From Candidatus Dormiibacterota bacterium (GTDB taxonomy: Bacteria; Chloroflexota; Dormibacteria; Aeolococcales; Aeolococcaceae): a stretch of DNA of 33,957 nt. Location: NCBI GenBank assembly GCA_003141695.1, contig PLNE01000102.1, positions 5,749 to 39,705 of the forward strand, read 5' to 3'. A program made the translations under genes and the position numbers. The notes below the pieces were generated by a model. It ran no database searches and was not told the origin of the DNA. It worked only from the letters and a program-made list of their open reading frames with translations. Positions within the stretch are counted from its first letter, which is position 1, and every line of letters begins with the position of its first letter. Shown piece by piece: positions 7,396-15,791 of the stretch.

Positions 7396-8811
7396 CTAGG
7401 CTCGGGCCTCGAGGCGCTGCAGCCCGTCGTAGGCCGCGTACTTGTAGGCGTCGGCCCGGGTCGGGAAGTTGAAGGTCGTGTCGATGAACTCGTCGATGGT
7501 CCCGCCTTGGTGGAGCACGGCCTGCGCGATGTGGATCAGCTCGGCGGCCTCCTCGCCCAGGATGTGGACGCCGAGGAGACGCTTGTCGGCGGCCCGGAAC
7601 ACCAGTTTCAGCAGGCCCTCGGTGGAGCCGGCGATCCGCGCCCTGGCGTTGGCCTCGAAGAGGGCACGGCCCGTCTCCACATCCTCGCCGGCGGAGCGCG
7701 CGGCCTCCTCGGAGAGGCCGACCATCGCAGCCTCGGGCAGCGTGTAGATACCGGCGGGCACCACCGGGTCGATGGTCTCCTTGAACGGGATCTCGAAGGC
7801 GCGGCACATGGCGACGCGGGCCTGCTCCATGGCCACAGAGGCGAGGCCAGGAGGCCCGGTGATGTCGCCCGCCGCGTAGATGCCGGGGGCGGTGGTCTGG
7901 AAGTTGGCATCCACCCGGACGCGACCGCGATCGTCGGACTCCACGCTCGCCGCGGCCAATCCCAGGCCCTCGACGTTCCCGGCGCGTCCGACCGCGTGGA
8001 GCACCAGCTGCGGGCGCAGAACCTCGCCGTCGACGCGAACGATCAGGCCATCGGCATCACGCCCCATCGTGTCCAGCTGCGCCCCGAACATGAGACGCGC
8101 TCCCGAGCGCCGCATGCTCGCCGCGAGGGCCTCCGAAAGCTCTGCGTCCAGCATCGGCAGCAGCCGCTTCCCACGGTCGACCAGGGTGATCTCGGTCCCG
8201 AGGGCGGCGAAGATCGAGGCGTACTCGCTGCCCACCGGTCCACCCCCCACCACCACCATCGTCTCCGGCAGACGCTCGATCCCCAGCACCGTCTCCGAAT
8301 CGTGGACGTCGGGGTCGTCGAACGGCACCCCTGGGGGGTGGTGGGGACGCGAGCCGGTGGCGAGCAGGATCACGCGGGCTCGCAGCGTCCGCTCCACCCC
8401 GCCGTCGGAGCGCACGATCACGGTCCGCTCCGGACCCAGCCGGGCCTCGCCCTGCACGAACTCGACGGCGTGGCGCTCGAGGTTCGCTTGCACGGCGGCG
8501 TTCATGGTCGCCACCACGTCGCGGGTGCGGGCTCTCAGCCGGTTCATCAGCAGGTCGGGCACGAGGCTGATGCCGACGCCGTAGACATCCCGGCGCGCCC
8601 AACCGGTCAGATAGACGGCCGTGTCTCTCAGAGCCTTCACGGGCACCCCGGAGACCGCGATCGCCGCCCCTCCCGCCTGGCTGCGACGCTCGACCACCGC
8701 CACGCTGTGGCCGTGGTAGGCAGCCTGAGCCGCCCCTTTCTCTCCAGCCGGGCCGGAGCCGATCACCACCAGGTCGAAGGAATCCGGTTCCTCGAAGCCG
8801 CCTCGCCGCAT
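7396..8811 (-). CDS. sthA: soluble pyridine nucleotide transhydrogenase
   Basis: Flavoprotein of the pyridine nucleotide-disulphide oxidoreductase family that exchanges hydride between NADH/NAD and NADPH/NADP in the cytoplasm. It has 471 aa from the ATG at 8811. The FAD-binding GSGPAG is at residues 18-23. A second Rossmann motif is VVVGGGPVGSEYASIF, the second FAD motif is GIYAAGDITG, and the C-terminal dimer domain ends with TTFNFPTRADAYKYAA, close to the SthA family pattern. The redox CxxxxC site of lipoamide dehydrogenases is absent (GGAAIAVSGVPVKAL), as expected for a non-disulphide member. GCGGAG just before the ATG may be the RBS; an upstream ATG at 8904 adds an Arg/Ala-rich tail and is less likely. 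It diverges from the cyclase gene. Confidence 0.88.
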   Translation of the reverse strand: MRRGGFEEPDSFDLVVIGSGPAGEKGAAQAAYHGHSVAVVERRSQAGGAAIAVSGVPVKALRDTAVYLTGWARRDVYGVGISLVPDLLMNRLRARTRDVVATMNAAVQANLERHAVEFVQGEARLGPERTVIVRSDGGVERTLRARVILLATGSRPHHPPGVPFDDPDVHDSETVLGIERLPETMVVVGGGPVGSEYASIFAALGTEITLVDRGKRLLPMLDAELSEALAASMRRSGARLMFGAQLDTMGRDADGLIVRVDGEVLRPQLVLHAVGRAGNVEGLGLAAASVESDDRGRVRVDANFQTTAPGIYAAGDITGPPGLASVAMEQARVAMCRAFEIPFKETIDPVVPAGIYTLPEAAMVGLSEEAARSAGEDVETGRALFEANARARIAGSTEGLLKLVFRAADKRLLGVHILGEEAAELIHIAQAVLHQGGTIDEFIDTTFNFPTRADAYKYAAYDGLQRLEARA

Positions 8812-8966
8812 GCTCCGCAGAGTACCAGCCGCTGCACGTCCCGCCCGATCCCGGCGAGCCGGCGGCGCGCCCGAGCACCGGTCGCTCCCGGGACGGCACC
8901 CCAACCGTCACGCATTCGCACGCCGCCGGCTCTGCCGAGAGGAATGGCGCGTCTGGCCGGCCTCCG

Positions 8967-8972
8967 TATAAT
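8967..8972 (+). promoter_or_regulatory. -10 element of the cyclase gene
   Basis: A perfect TATAAT lies 30 nt before the first ATG of the cyclase gene, in the intergenic region shared with divergent sthA. No convincing -35 hexamer is visible at 16-18 bp. Confidence 0.45.
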
Positions 8973-9001
8973 CGGTTCCACTGGCAGAGAGCCTTCGGGC
9001 C

Positions 9002-12000
9002 ATGGCGAGCTCCTCCGTTGGGAGTGCATCATCGGAGCATGGCGATCGGAGCGCCGATGACCGGCGACCACTCAGGGTGATGCAGCAACAGGAAGTCACC
9101 CGAACGCTCGCGTTCCTGTTCACCGACATCGAGGGGAGCACGACGCTCTGGGAGCGCTTCCCCCTGGCGATGAAGGGTTCGCTGGAGCGTCATGACGCGA
9201 TGCTCCGCACAGCCGTGGAGTCCGCGGCGGGGGAGGTCGTCAAGACGACGGGCGATGGCCTCATGGCGGTGTTCGCGACCGCGCGCGACGGCATTCGCGC
9301 CTGTGTCGCCGCCCAGCTGGCACTGGCCCACGAGGTGTGGAGCGAGGCCGGCCCGCTCCGCGTCCGCATGGGGCTTCACGTGGGAGAGGCTGCCGCGAGC
9401 GATGGCGACTACCACGGTCCCACCGTGAATCGTGCCGCCCGCATCATGGCCGCCGGCCATGGGGGCCAGATCCTCCTCTCGGCGGTAGCCGCCGCGCTGG
9501 TCGGGGATGCGCTGCCCGACGGCGCGACACTGCGGGGTCTCGGTGAGCACCGGCTGAAGGGCCTGGAGCGCCCCGAACAGATCTTCCAGCTGGTCGATGG
9601 CCGCCTGCCAGCCGGCTTCCCCCCGCTTCTGACCGTCGGCGGGCAGCGGGACGACCTGCCAGTCGAACCTGCCGGCTTCGTCGGCAGAGAGGCGGAGCTG
9701 GCGCAGATCGAGGCGCGCCTGCGAGAGGACGGCGTCCGCCTCCTGACGCTCCTCGGGCCGGGGGGCATCGGCAAGACGCGGCTCGCGCTCCGCGCCGCGG
9801 CGAACGTTCGCGACGTCTTCGACGACGGCGTGCGCTTCGTGAATCTGGAGGCTACCCGCAGCGCGGCAGCGGTCCTGGTCGCCATCGCCCGCGCGGTCGG
9901 GTTGACCGACACGGACGAGGGCTCGCAGCTCGACGAGCTGGTCAGCCGCCTGCGGGGTCGGCGATGTCTCATCATCCTCGACAACTTCGAGCAGGTGACC
10001 GTCGCCGCATCGACCGTGTCACGTCTCCTGGACGACTGTCCCGGGACCAAGTGGCTGGTGACGAGTCGCGAAGCCCTCCACCTCCGCGGTGAGCACCGCT
10101 TCCCGGTGCCACCGCTGACCCTCCCGGACTCCGCCGCGCGGCGCCCTTCGGCGGGACAGTTGCTGCGGTCCGAGGCCATCCGGCTCTTCGTCGAGCGGGC
10201 CCAGGCCATCCAACCGGCGTTCGAGCTGACCGACGACAACGCTCCCGCGGTAGCGCAGATCTGCCTCCGCCTCGACGGGCTGCCGCTGGCCATCGAGCTG
10301 GCCACGGCGCGGATCGGCCTCTTCTCCGCCGAGGCGCTTCGAGAGCGCCTGGAAACCCGGCTGACCCTGCTCCGGGGCGGCGCCCGCGACCTGCCCGCGC
10401 GGCAGCAGACGCTGCGCTCAACGATCGAATGGAGCTACCAGCTCCTCGAACCGCGGGAGCAGCGGCTCTTCGAGCTGCTCTCGGCCTTCGCGGGGACCGG
10501 GATCGAAGCGGTCGAGATGGTGGCGGGCAGCCTGAACGGACAGCTCGCCGGGATCGACCCCATCGAGGGCCTCACCTCGCTCGTCGACAAGAGCCTCGTC
10601 CGCCCGGCGGTCTCTGGCGACGATGCGCGACGCTTCGTGATGCTGGAGACAATCCGCGAGTATGCGGGCGAGCGCTTGGGGGCTCTGCCCGACTTCCGCG
10701 AGGCGGTGCGGCGCGCCCACGCGACCTACTTCGCGGACCTGGCTCAGCGCCAGATTGACCAGCTGCGTGGCCCCGGGCGCACCGCGGCCCTGACCGCGAT
10801 GGCGGCGGAGGCGGAGAACCTGCGTCTCTGCTGGCGCTATTGGGTCGGCGCGCGCGACCTCGACCGTCTGAACCACATCGTCGACGGCCTCTGGGCTCTG
10901 TATGACAGCCGCGGCTGGTACCGGGCGACGATCGAGCTGTCGTCCGATCTCCTCGAAGTTCTCGCGTCGACGCCCACCGGAGCCGAGCGCACCGCCACCG
11001 AGGTCACCCTGCGGATGAGCCAGGCCAGGGCGTTGATGGCCATGGAGGGGTACACCCCCGCCGTGGAGGCTGAATACACGCGCGCCCTCGAGCTGATAAA
11101 GGACAGTGACGACCGTCCCCAACTCTTCCCGGTGCTGCGCAGCCTTGGGTCCTTCTACAACTTCCGCGCCGAGTTCGAAAGGGCGGCCGAGATCGGACGC
11201 GAGATCCAGGTCCTGGCAGAGCGTCAGAACGACCCCAGCATGCGCGTGGACGGCGATCTGCTGGTCGGCGTCAACGTCGGCTTCGTCGGAGACCTCCGGG
11301 GCGGCAGCGAGCTGCTCGACGCGACGATCGAGTCGTTCGAGGCACACGCCTACCAGGCCTCGCGCTTCCGCCTGGGCAGCGACCCGCGCGTCCCGTGCCT
11401 GACAAGCTCGGCATTCTTCCACTGGCTGCTGGGTTTTCCGGACCAGGCGCTGGAGCGCGCCGATCGGGCAGTCCAGCTGGCCGTCGTGCTCCAGCACCCC
11501 ACAAGTCATGCCTACGCGATCTTCCACTCCGGCTTCCTCCACCTCTGGCGCCGGGAGCCGGCGATCGTGCGATCACGCGCCCTGGCCCTGATCGAGATCG
11601 CCGACGATCACGATCTCCCCATCTGGAGCGCGATCGGGACCTTTCTGCTCGGGGCTGCCTCTGCCGGACTGGGCAACGTCGAGGAGGGACTCTCCGCGCT
11701 CCGGCACGGGATCGCCCGCTACCAGGACATGAAGACCCCGCCGGTCTTCTGGCCGATGCTGCACCACGTGCTGGCCGAGGCGTACGCACGCGCGGGGCGG
11801 ACGGACGAAGGCCTCGCGTCCATCGATCAAGCCATCGCGATGCTCGGCGAGGACAGCAGGGCGGCCCTCATCCCCGAGATGTTCCTGGTCAAGGGCGACC
11901 TCCTGAGTGGCTGCGACCGGCCCGCGGCCGATGGTCCAGCCATCTGGTACCGCCGCGCGCTGGAGCGGGCCGCCGCGCTCGACGCCCGGATGTCGCAACT

Positions 12001-12148
12001 CCGGGCGTCGATCAGGCTGTGCCGCATGCCGTGGGATCCGGACACCACGCGGAACTGCCGCGCCGAGCTTGAGACCCTCTACGCGACGTTCACGGAGGGC
12101 TTCACCACTGTGGACCTCGCCGAGGCGAGGGAGCAGCTCGCGACCTGA
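9002..12148 (+). CDS. class III cyclase - STAND ATPase - TPR protein
   Basis: Large signalling protein of 1048 aa with three parts. Residues 35-200 form a class III nucleotide cyclase: metal Asp42 (FTDIEGS) and Asp85 (TTGDG), and NRAAR at 143-147 with the transition-state Asn/Arg, so it may be active. Residues 225-560 form an AAA/NB-ARC-like STAND ATPase: Walker A GPGGIGKT at 252-259, Walker B LIILD at 323-327, then TSREAL and LPLAIELA motifs. The C-terminal 450 residues are helical, TPR-like repeats that probably sense a ligand or partner. No C-terminal HTH is visible, unlike MalT/LuxR-type relatives. ATG 9002 or ATG 9080 could be the start; the latter has CAGGGTG upstream. It is a single gene behind a TATAAT promoter. 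The signal and nucleotide product are unknown. Confidence 0.9.
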   Translation: MASSSVGSASSEHGDRSADDRRPLRVMQQQEVTRTLAFLFTDIEGSTTLWERFPLAMKGSLERHDAMLRTAVESAAGEVVKTTGDGLMAVFATARDGIRACVAAQLALAHEVWSEAGPLRVRMGLHVGEAAASDGDYHGPTVNRAARIMAAGHGGQILLSAVAAALVGDALPDGATLRGLGEHRLKGLERPEQIFQLVDGRLPAGFPPLLTVGGQRDDLPVEPAGFVGREAELAQIEARLREDGVRLLTLLGPGGIGKTRLALRAAANVRDVFDDGVRFVNLEATRSAAAVLVAIARAVGLTDTDEGSQLDELVSRLRGRRCLIILDNFEQVTVAASTVSRLLDDCPGTKWLVTSREALHLRGEHRFPVPPLTLPDSAARRPSAGQLLRSEAIRLFVERAQAIQPAFELTDDNAPAVAQICLRLDGLPLAIELATARIGLFSAEALRERLETRLTLLRGGARDLPARQQTLRSTIEWSYQLLEPREQRLFELLSAFAGTGIEAVEMVAGSLNGQLAGIDPIEGLTSLVDKSLVRPAVSGDDARRFVMLETIREYAGERLGALPDFREAVRRAHATYFADLAQRQIDQLRGPGRTAALTAMAAEAENLRLCWRYWVGARDLDRLNHIVDGLWALYDSRGWYRATIELSSDLLEVLASTPTGAERTATEVTLRMSQARALMAMEGYTPAVEAEYTRALELIKDSDDRPQLFPVLRSLGSFYNFRAEFERAAEIGREIQVLAERQNDPSMRVDGDLLVGVNVGFVGDLRGGSELLDATIESFEAHAYQASRFRLGSDPRVPCLTSSAFFHWLLGFPDQALERADRAVQLAVVLQHPTSHAYAIFHSGFLHLWRREPAIVRSRALALIEIADDHDLPIWSAIGTFLLGAASAGLGNVEEGLSALRHGIARYQDMKTPPVFWPMLHHVLAEAYARAGRTDEGLASIDQAIAMLGEDSRAALIPEMFLVKGDLLSGCDRPAADGPAIWYRRALERAAALDARMSQLRASIRLCRMPWDPDTTRNCRAELETLYATFTEGFTTVDLAEAREQLAT

Positions 12149-12320
12149 GCGGCCGCCCCACGACCGGCCTGGGAGCTGAAGCGCTCAACCGAATTCGGCG
12201 TGGCGCCGTCGGTCACCTCTCCTGCCCTGTCGCGCACCAAGAGCCCGGAATGTCTCGGCATGGTGGCCCGGGTTCTGCGCGACTTCTTCACCGAACCATG
12301 AGGACAACGCGACGTTCCGA

Positions 12321-12432
12321 TGGAGCGGGAGACGAGACTCGAACTCGCGACATCCAGCTTGGAAGGAACGTGCTCAGATTCGTATTCGGTTTCGCGCCGT
12401 GGCGTCGCTGGAGCGCGTTACTTCAGCTTCTG
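12321..12432 (-). repeat. tRNA-Gly(UCC) 3'-half repeat with tail, copy 2
   Basis: The minus strand reads anticodon loop CTTCCAA, a TCGCGAGTTCGAGT T-arm, and an acceptor strand ending in CCA (TGG at 12321-12323). The 5' half of the tRNA is absent; instead the repeat continues into a conserved tail with CAGATTCGTATTCGG and GAGCGCGTTACTTCAG. It is a complete copy and separates regions 2 and 3. The 357-bp interval 12149-12505 contains no gene that I can support. Confidence 0.85.
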
Positions 12433-12505
12433 TTCGTAAGGCGAAGGCGCTCGGGAAGAGATCGTAAATCCAATCCCTCCCGCCCCCGAGGCGCGCAAGC
12501 CCGGG

Positions 12506-12886
12506 TCAGTTCGTCGGCATGGGAGCGACTCGGAGCCTGGTGGCGATCTCCTCGACCCCAACGGCGCTCTGGGCGGTATCCATCACCAAATCAAAGGCGG
12601 CCTGGTCGTCGAGGTCGGAGACGTGCTGGTTCAGGTCCAGGAACACAACTGTAGCCAGCCACGCCAGCCGCCTATTGCCATCCACGAGAGCGTGATTGCA
12701 GACGAGCGAGTGGAGGAGCGCCGCCGCCTTGAGCTCGAGCGTTGGGTAGGCGTCAGCTCCGAACGGGCTCGATCTCGGCCGAGCGGCCGCCGAATCGAGG
12801 AGGCCGACGTCCCGCACTGGCCCGACCCCCATCGCGCGAACCAGCCCCAGCAGGTCCTCGAGATCGAGGTACTCGACCTCGGTCAC
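12506..12886 (-). CDS. doc: Doc-family toxin (death on curing)
   Basis: Fic/Doc-fold toxin; characterised Doc proteins phosphorylate elongation factor Tu and halt translation. The signature HALVDGNRRLAW is the Doc version of the Fic HxFx(D/E)GN(K/R)R motif, with the catalytic His and the Asn-Arg-Arg segment present. Helices before and after (LLHSLVCN, LATVVFLDLN) fit the family. The best start is the GTG at 12886, which overlaps the antitoxin stop as GTGA and gives 126 aa, the classical Doc length; the ATG at 12919 would extend 11 residues into the antitoxin. Translation is therefore probably coupled to the antitoxin, which is made first. Debris of a second copy of this antitoxin is at 2557-2690. 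Confidence 0.85.
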   Translation of the reverse strand: MTEVEYLDLEDLLGLVRAMGVGPVRDVGLLDSAAARPRSSPFGADAYPTLELKAAALLHSLVCNHALVDGNRRLAWLATVVFLDLNQHVSDLDDQAAFDLVMDTAQSAVGVEEIATRLRVAPMPTN

Positions 12887-13089
12887 GCCCGGCCGAGGCG
12901 CTCCAGGACGTCCCCCCACCGGTTGAGCATGCGGTCCGAACTGGCCTCCACCCGGGCGAGATGTCCACGTCGCTCGTAGCGGTCCAGCACGGCCCGGCGG
13001 ATGATCTCCTGCCGGGAGGCGCCCTCGGCCTCTGTCAGGGCGGTCAGGGCCTTCTCCATTTCAGGGTCCGTGCGAACGGTCATGGCCAT
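12883..13089 (-). CDS. ribbon-helix-helix antitoxin of the Doc pair
   Basis: 68-aa CopG/Arc-type DNA-binding antitoxin. The N-terminal MAMTVRTDPEMEKALTALTE gives the beta strand and first helix; SRQEIIRRAVLDRYER forms the second helix of the RHH fold. The C-terminal tail (RMLNRWGDVLERLG) should bind and block Doc. It precedes the toxin with a 4-nt overlap, the common antitoxin-first order. Two ATGs lie at 13089 and 13083; no Shine-Dalgarno precedes either, and a -10-like TATCAT ends 6 nt before the first, so a leaderless message is likely. Pairing an RHH antitoxin rather than Phd with Doc is a known mix-and-match arrangement. Confidence 0.85.
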   Translation of the reverse strand: MAMTVRTDPEMEKALTALTEAEGASRQEIIRRAVLDRYERRGHLARVEASSDRMLNRWGDVLERLGRA

Positions 13090-13095
13090 GGCCCG

Positions 13096-13115
13096 ATGAT
13101 ACCACTCTGGTACCA
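13096..13115 (-). promoter_or_regulatory. antitoxin promoter and tandem operator
   Basis: On the minus strand, TGGTACCA and TGGTATCA form a direct repeat with centres 11 bp apart (13108-13115 and 13097-13104), one helical turn, the usual spacing for adjacent RHH dimers. TATCAT within the second repeat is the probable -10 and stops 6 nt before the start codon. Autorepression is inferred. Confidence 0.55.
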
Positions 13116-13215
13116 GCCGGACCTCCGTGTGCTCGGGATATGGGTGAATACCTGGAGGGAACGGTCCGCTTCGCGGATGGGACGACGATCGGTCGGAGCG
13201 GTGACACCGTGGTAC

Positions 13216-13243
13216 TTGCTGTACTAACTTAGTATGCTATATT
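13216..13243 (+). promoter_or_regulatory. marR promoter with spacer palindrome
   Basis: TTGCTG (13216-13221) and TATATT (13238-13243) are separated by 16 bp and form a promoter. The perfect 13-bp palindrome TACTAACTTAGTA fills most of the spacer (13222-13234), where a bound repressor would occlude polymerase. The -10 ends 7 nt before the ATG at 13251. Self-control by the MarR protein is inferred. Confidence 0.65.
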
Positions 13244-13250
13244 AGTGGGC

Positions 13251-13700
13251 ATGCCCACAAAGTTGAGCTACGAGCTGCACAAGCTGACCGCTCGTCTCGA
13301 TCGCGTCGCTGACGGACTCCTGCGGGAGGCGGCGGGCGTGTCCTACCACAGGTTCCTGGCGTTGTTCGCCGTGCGGGAGTACGGGGGCACGCAGCGAGAC
13401 ATCGCGGGTTGGCTCGGCCTCAGCGAACCGTCCGCCAGCCGCATGGTCCGTGTCCTCGCCGATGATGACTTACTCGAGGTCAAGACCATCGCTGGCCAGG
13501 GCAACCGTCGCCACGTGCGGCTGACCGCCAAAGGTGACGAACTGGTCGACCGTTGCTGCGGGCTGCTCGAAGCGCGCTTCGAGGCGTTCGTGAAGGACTG
13601 CGGTGTCGACTACTGGACCTACCAGGATCAGACGCGGCGGCTGCTGGAGAAGCTCGAGGCGGCACCGACGGCCAACCTTCGACGTCTGGACATGGGATGA
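13251..13700 (+). CDS. MarR-family transcriptional regulator
   Basis: Winged-helix repressor of the MarR family, 149 aa, the typical length. Helices around KLSYELHKLTARLDRVADGLL and YHRFLALFAVREYG lead to the DNA-binding part GTQRDIAGWLGLSEPSASRMVRVL and the wing region VKTIAGQGNRRHVRLTAKG. The start is ATG 13251; a GTG at 13245 is in frame, but the -10 TATATT ends at 13243, so transcription probably begins at or next to the ATG and the mRNA is leaderless. Its stop codon overlaps the hydrolase start (ATGA), so the two form an operon, probably autoregulated through the spacer palindrome. Confidence 0.9.
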   Translation: MPTKLSYELHKLTARLDRVADGLLREAAGVSYHRFLALFAVREYGGTQRDIAGWLGLSEPSASRMVRVLADDDLLEVKTIAGQGNRRHVRLTAKGDELVDRCCGLLEARFEAFVKDCGVDYWTYQDQTRRLLEKLEAAPTANLRRLDMG

Positions 13701-14560
13701 GCACTGCCCTGTTCGACGGTGTGCGCACCGCCTCGACCGTTTCCGCAGACGGCACGACTATCGCCTACCACGCGCTCGGCCAGGGGCCAGGGCTGGTCAT
13801 CGTGGGCGGCGTGCTGTGGGACGGCTCCGACTACCTCCCGCTCGCCCGGGCCCTAGCGGACGACTACCAGGTCCACATCATGGAGCGGCGCGCCAGGCCA
13901 GGAAGCGGCCCGCAACGCGAGCACCATGGCATCGACGACGAATGCGCCGACCTCGTCGCCATCGCTGCAGCGACCGGGGCAAAGTCAGTCTTCGGTCACA
14001 GCTTCGGCGGTCTCGTAGCTCTCGAGACAGCCCGACGCCACAACACAATCGCCGAGGTGTTCGTCTACGACCCCGGGATCCCCCTGCGCGGACAGTTCGG
14101 GACCGGGTGGTTCGACGGATACGGGCGACTGCTCGACCAGGGAGATCGGCGGGGGGCCTTCGCCTGGATGACAAAGCACTCCGGTTTCGCGCCCGGGCCG
14201 GCCCGCCGCCTCCCGCTCTGGTACCTCCGCCTAGTCCTACGAGGCGTCATCCGGGGGGAGGCCTGGTACCGCATGGATCGGCTCCTCGAATCCAACCTCG
14301 TCGAGCATCGCCTTCAAGCAGCCCTCGACGCCCCCGACCCCTCGCGGTTCTCCCACATCACCGCCCGCACCGTGCTCCTCGGCGGAGCCAAGAGCCCCGC
14401 TGCGCTCAGCAGGGCCCTGCTGCCTGAGCTCGCACACGCCATTCCCGGGTCAACCGTCGCCCTTCTGAAAGGGCTTGGGCACTTCGCCCCCCGAGATCAG
14501 CCCGCCCGCCTCGCCGTCGCAATCCTGGAGGAGCGAAGCTCCGGCAGGGCGCCAAGATGA
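13697..14560 (+). CDS. alpha/beta hydrolase, MarR-operon partner
   Basis: Alpha/beta hydrolase of 287 aa. The nucleophile elbow GHSFGG is clear at about residue 100, and LKGLGHFAP near the C-terminus holds the catalytic His. The acid residue is less obvious. A strand with LVIVGGVLWDG takes the place of the usual HG oxyanion loop. Translation is coupled to the MarR gene by a 4-nt ATGA overlap, so the enzyme should be induced when MarR releases its operator, perhaps by a compound the hydrolase cleaves. This regulator-enzyme logic is inference. The frame opens upstream at 13553 inside marR, but the overlap start is preferred. Confidence 0.85.
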   Translation: MSTALFDGVRTASTVSADGTTIAYHALGQGPGLVIVGGVLWDGSDYLPLARALADDYQVHIMERRARPGSGPQREHHGIDDECADLVAIAAATGAKSVFGHSFGGLVALETARRHNTIAEVFVYDPGIPLRGQFGTGWFDGYGRLLDQGDRRGAFAWMTKHSGFAPGPARRLPLWYLRLVLRGVIRGEAWYRMDRLLESNLVEHRLQAALDAPDPSRFSHITARTVLLGGAKSPAALSRALLPELAHAIPGSTVALLKGLGHFAPRDQPARLAVAILEERSSGRAPR

Positions 14561-14722
14561 CGGCACACCCTGCCCATCGCAGCGCACTCCAGCACATACA
14601 CGTCCGGGATATTCTCCACCGGAGGCGCACCCATGTTCGCGCCCCAAGGCAGACGCCCCCGAACCAGATGAGCTTGCCCCACGAATTGCCGTCGGTGGGG
14701 TGATACTCGGCTCGTCGTCGCA

Positions 14723-14742
14723 GCCCTGGTTCACCCCAGGGC
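14723..14742. terminator. possible terminator hairpin
   Basis: GCCCTGG and CCAGGGC form a 7-bp stem around the 6-nt loop TTCACC, 160 bp downstream of the hydrolase. There is no T-tract. The 14561-14794 interval otherwise shows no gene that I can support. Confidence 0.35.
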
Positions 14743-14794
14743 ACCGGCCGCATCGACGATGCACCATCGCCGCTGCCTGCGCGATGATCCGTCG

Positions 14795-15631
14795 ATGCCA
14801 CACCGGGCGCTGGTCTCAGCCGAGATCTCCTTACCCGCGCACCCCGCTACTGCACGCGTCACAGAGCGGATCGCACAGCTGGCGCAGGACGTCGAACTGG
14901 TCGTGCTCACCGACAATCACGCTGGGCAGGCGCGGATGTCGCCACTTGCGGCGGTGGCCCTGGCGCGGGAGCAGGGGGTCCGCACCGTGGTCCATATCTC
15001 GGCGCGGGATCGCAACCGGTTAGCGCTCCAGAGCCAGGTGATTGGCGCTGCCGCCCTCGGCTGCGACGGAATCGTCTGCCTCCACGGCGACGACGTTCCC
15101 GGGATCCGCCGGGTGGGCGACATGACCGGGACGCAGTTGCTCGCGGCTGCCGGGGAATGGCTGGCCCCGCTGCCCATCGCGCGAGGCTGTGTAGTGAACC
15201 CGTTTGCCACCGATCCAGATAGAGAGCTGCGGCTGCTGCGGCGCAAGGTCGAGTGCGGCGCAACCTTCGCTCATACCCAGATGTGTTTCAGCATCCCCGC
15301 ACTGACCCGGTTCCTGGATCGCGCTGGCGAGGCGGGGCTGCTGAAGGGACTGCGTGTTTACGTGACCGTAGGAGTCCTGCGGACTCGCGCCATGGCTGAT
15401 CGTGCCCGCTCCCTGCCTGGCTGCGACCTGCCTGACTCGGCCTATACCCAGGTGTGCGCCGGGGGAGGATGCGAGTTGGCCCTTGAGATGGCACAGCGCC
15501 TAGCCGATCTTCCGGTCGTGGACGCGCTTCATGTCATGCCCCTAGGCGACGAGCCCACCGCTGCCCAGGTGGCAGCCTCGTTCCGCCGTGCCCGACGGGT
15601 CGCCACGGGGCATGGGGTCGCGAGTGCTTGA
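14795..15631 (+). CDS. methylenetetrahydrofolate reductase-like protein
   Basis: TIM-barrel protein of the methylenetetrahydrofolate reductase (MetF-like) superfamily, 278 aa from the ATG at 14795. Visible family features are the N-terminal SAEISLP with the conserved Glu, an ARDRNRLALQS segment, a strand with GIVCLHGDD, the later GATFAHTQMCFS strand and a YVTVGVL strand. Classical MetF reduces methylene-THF to methyl-THF for methionine synthesis; some relatives act in other C1 or corrinoid systems, so the precise reaction is not settled. A start at 14759 is possible but Arg-rich. No Shine-Dalgarno is obvious. No methionine-pathway neighbour is present, so it is probably a lone cargo gene. Confidence 0.72.
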   Translation: MPHRALVSAEISLPAHPATARVTERIAQLAQDVELVVLTDNHAGQARMSPLAAVALAREQGVRTVVHISARDRNRLALQSQVIGAAALGCDGIVCLHGDDVPGIRRVGDMTGTQLLAAAGEWLAPLPIARGCVVNPFATDPDRELRLLRRKVECGATFAHTQMCFSIPALTRFLDRAGEAGLLKGLRVYVTVGVLRTRAMADRARSLPGCDLPDSAYTQVCAGGGCELALEMAQRLADLPVVDALHVMPLGDEPTAAQVAASFRRARRVATGHGVASA

Positions 15632-15791
15632 CTGGCCCAATGCAAGCGAAGGGCCGACACAGCGCTCAACGATCGTCGCCGTGACCGCCCGACGCGCCTC
15701 AAATCAACAGCTGACCTGCCTCCCTCGGGAGCTCGCGAAGGCCGCCAGCAGGGCCTCTACGACACCCTCACGAACTTACGCCACGGGCCAC

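Noticed and set aside
7366-9060. 564-codon open frame on the plus strand
   Set aside because: It is antisense to sthA, His/Arg-rich and without family features; the sthA frame carries all FAD/NAD motifs.
10418-11542. 374-codon minus-strand frame inside the cyclase gene
   Set aside because: It is a shadow of the ATPase/TPR coding region in a high-GC sequence.
12321-12366. Intact tRNA-Gly gene
   Set aside because: Homology starts at the anticodon loop; the sequence 5' of it (GCACGTTC) cannot form the anticodon stem and no D-arm follows.
14406-14801. Minus-strand open frames after the second hydrolase
   Set aside because: Protein-like words appear in two frames, but no family could be named and no start signal exists; too weak to call even as a pseudogene.
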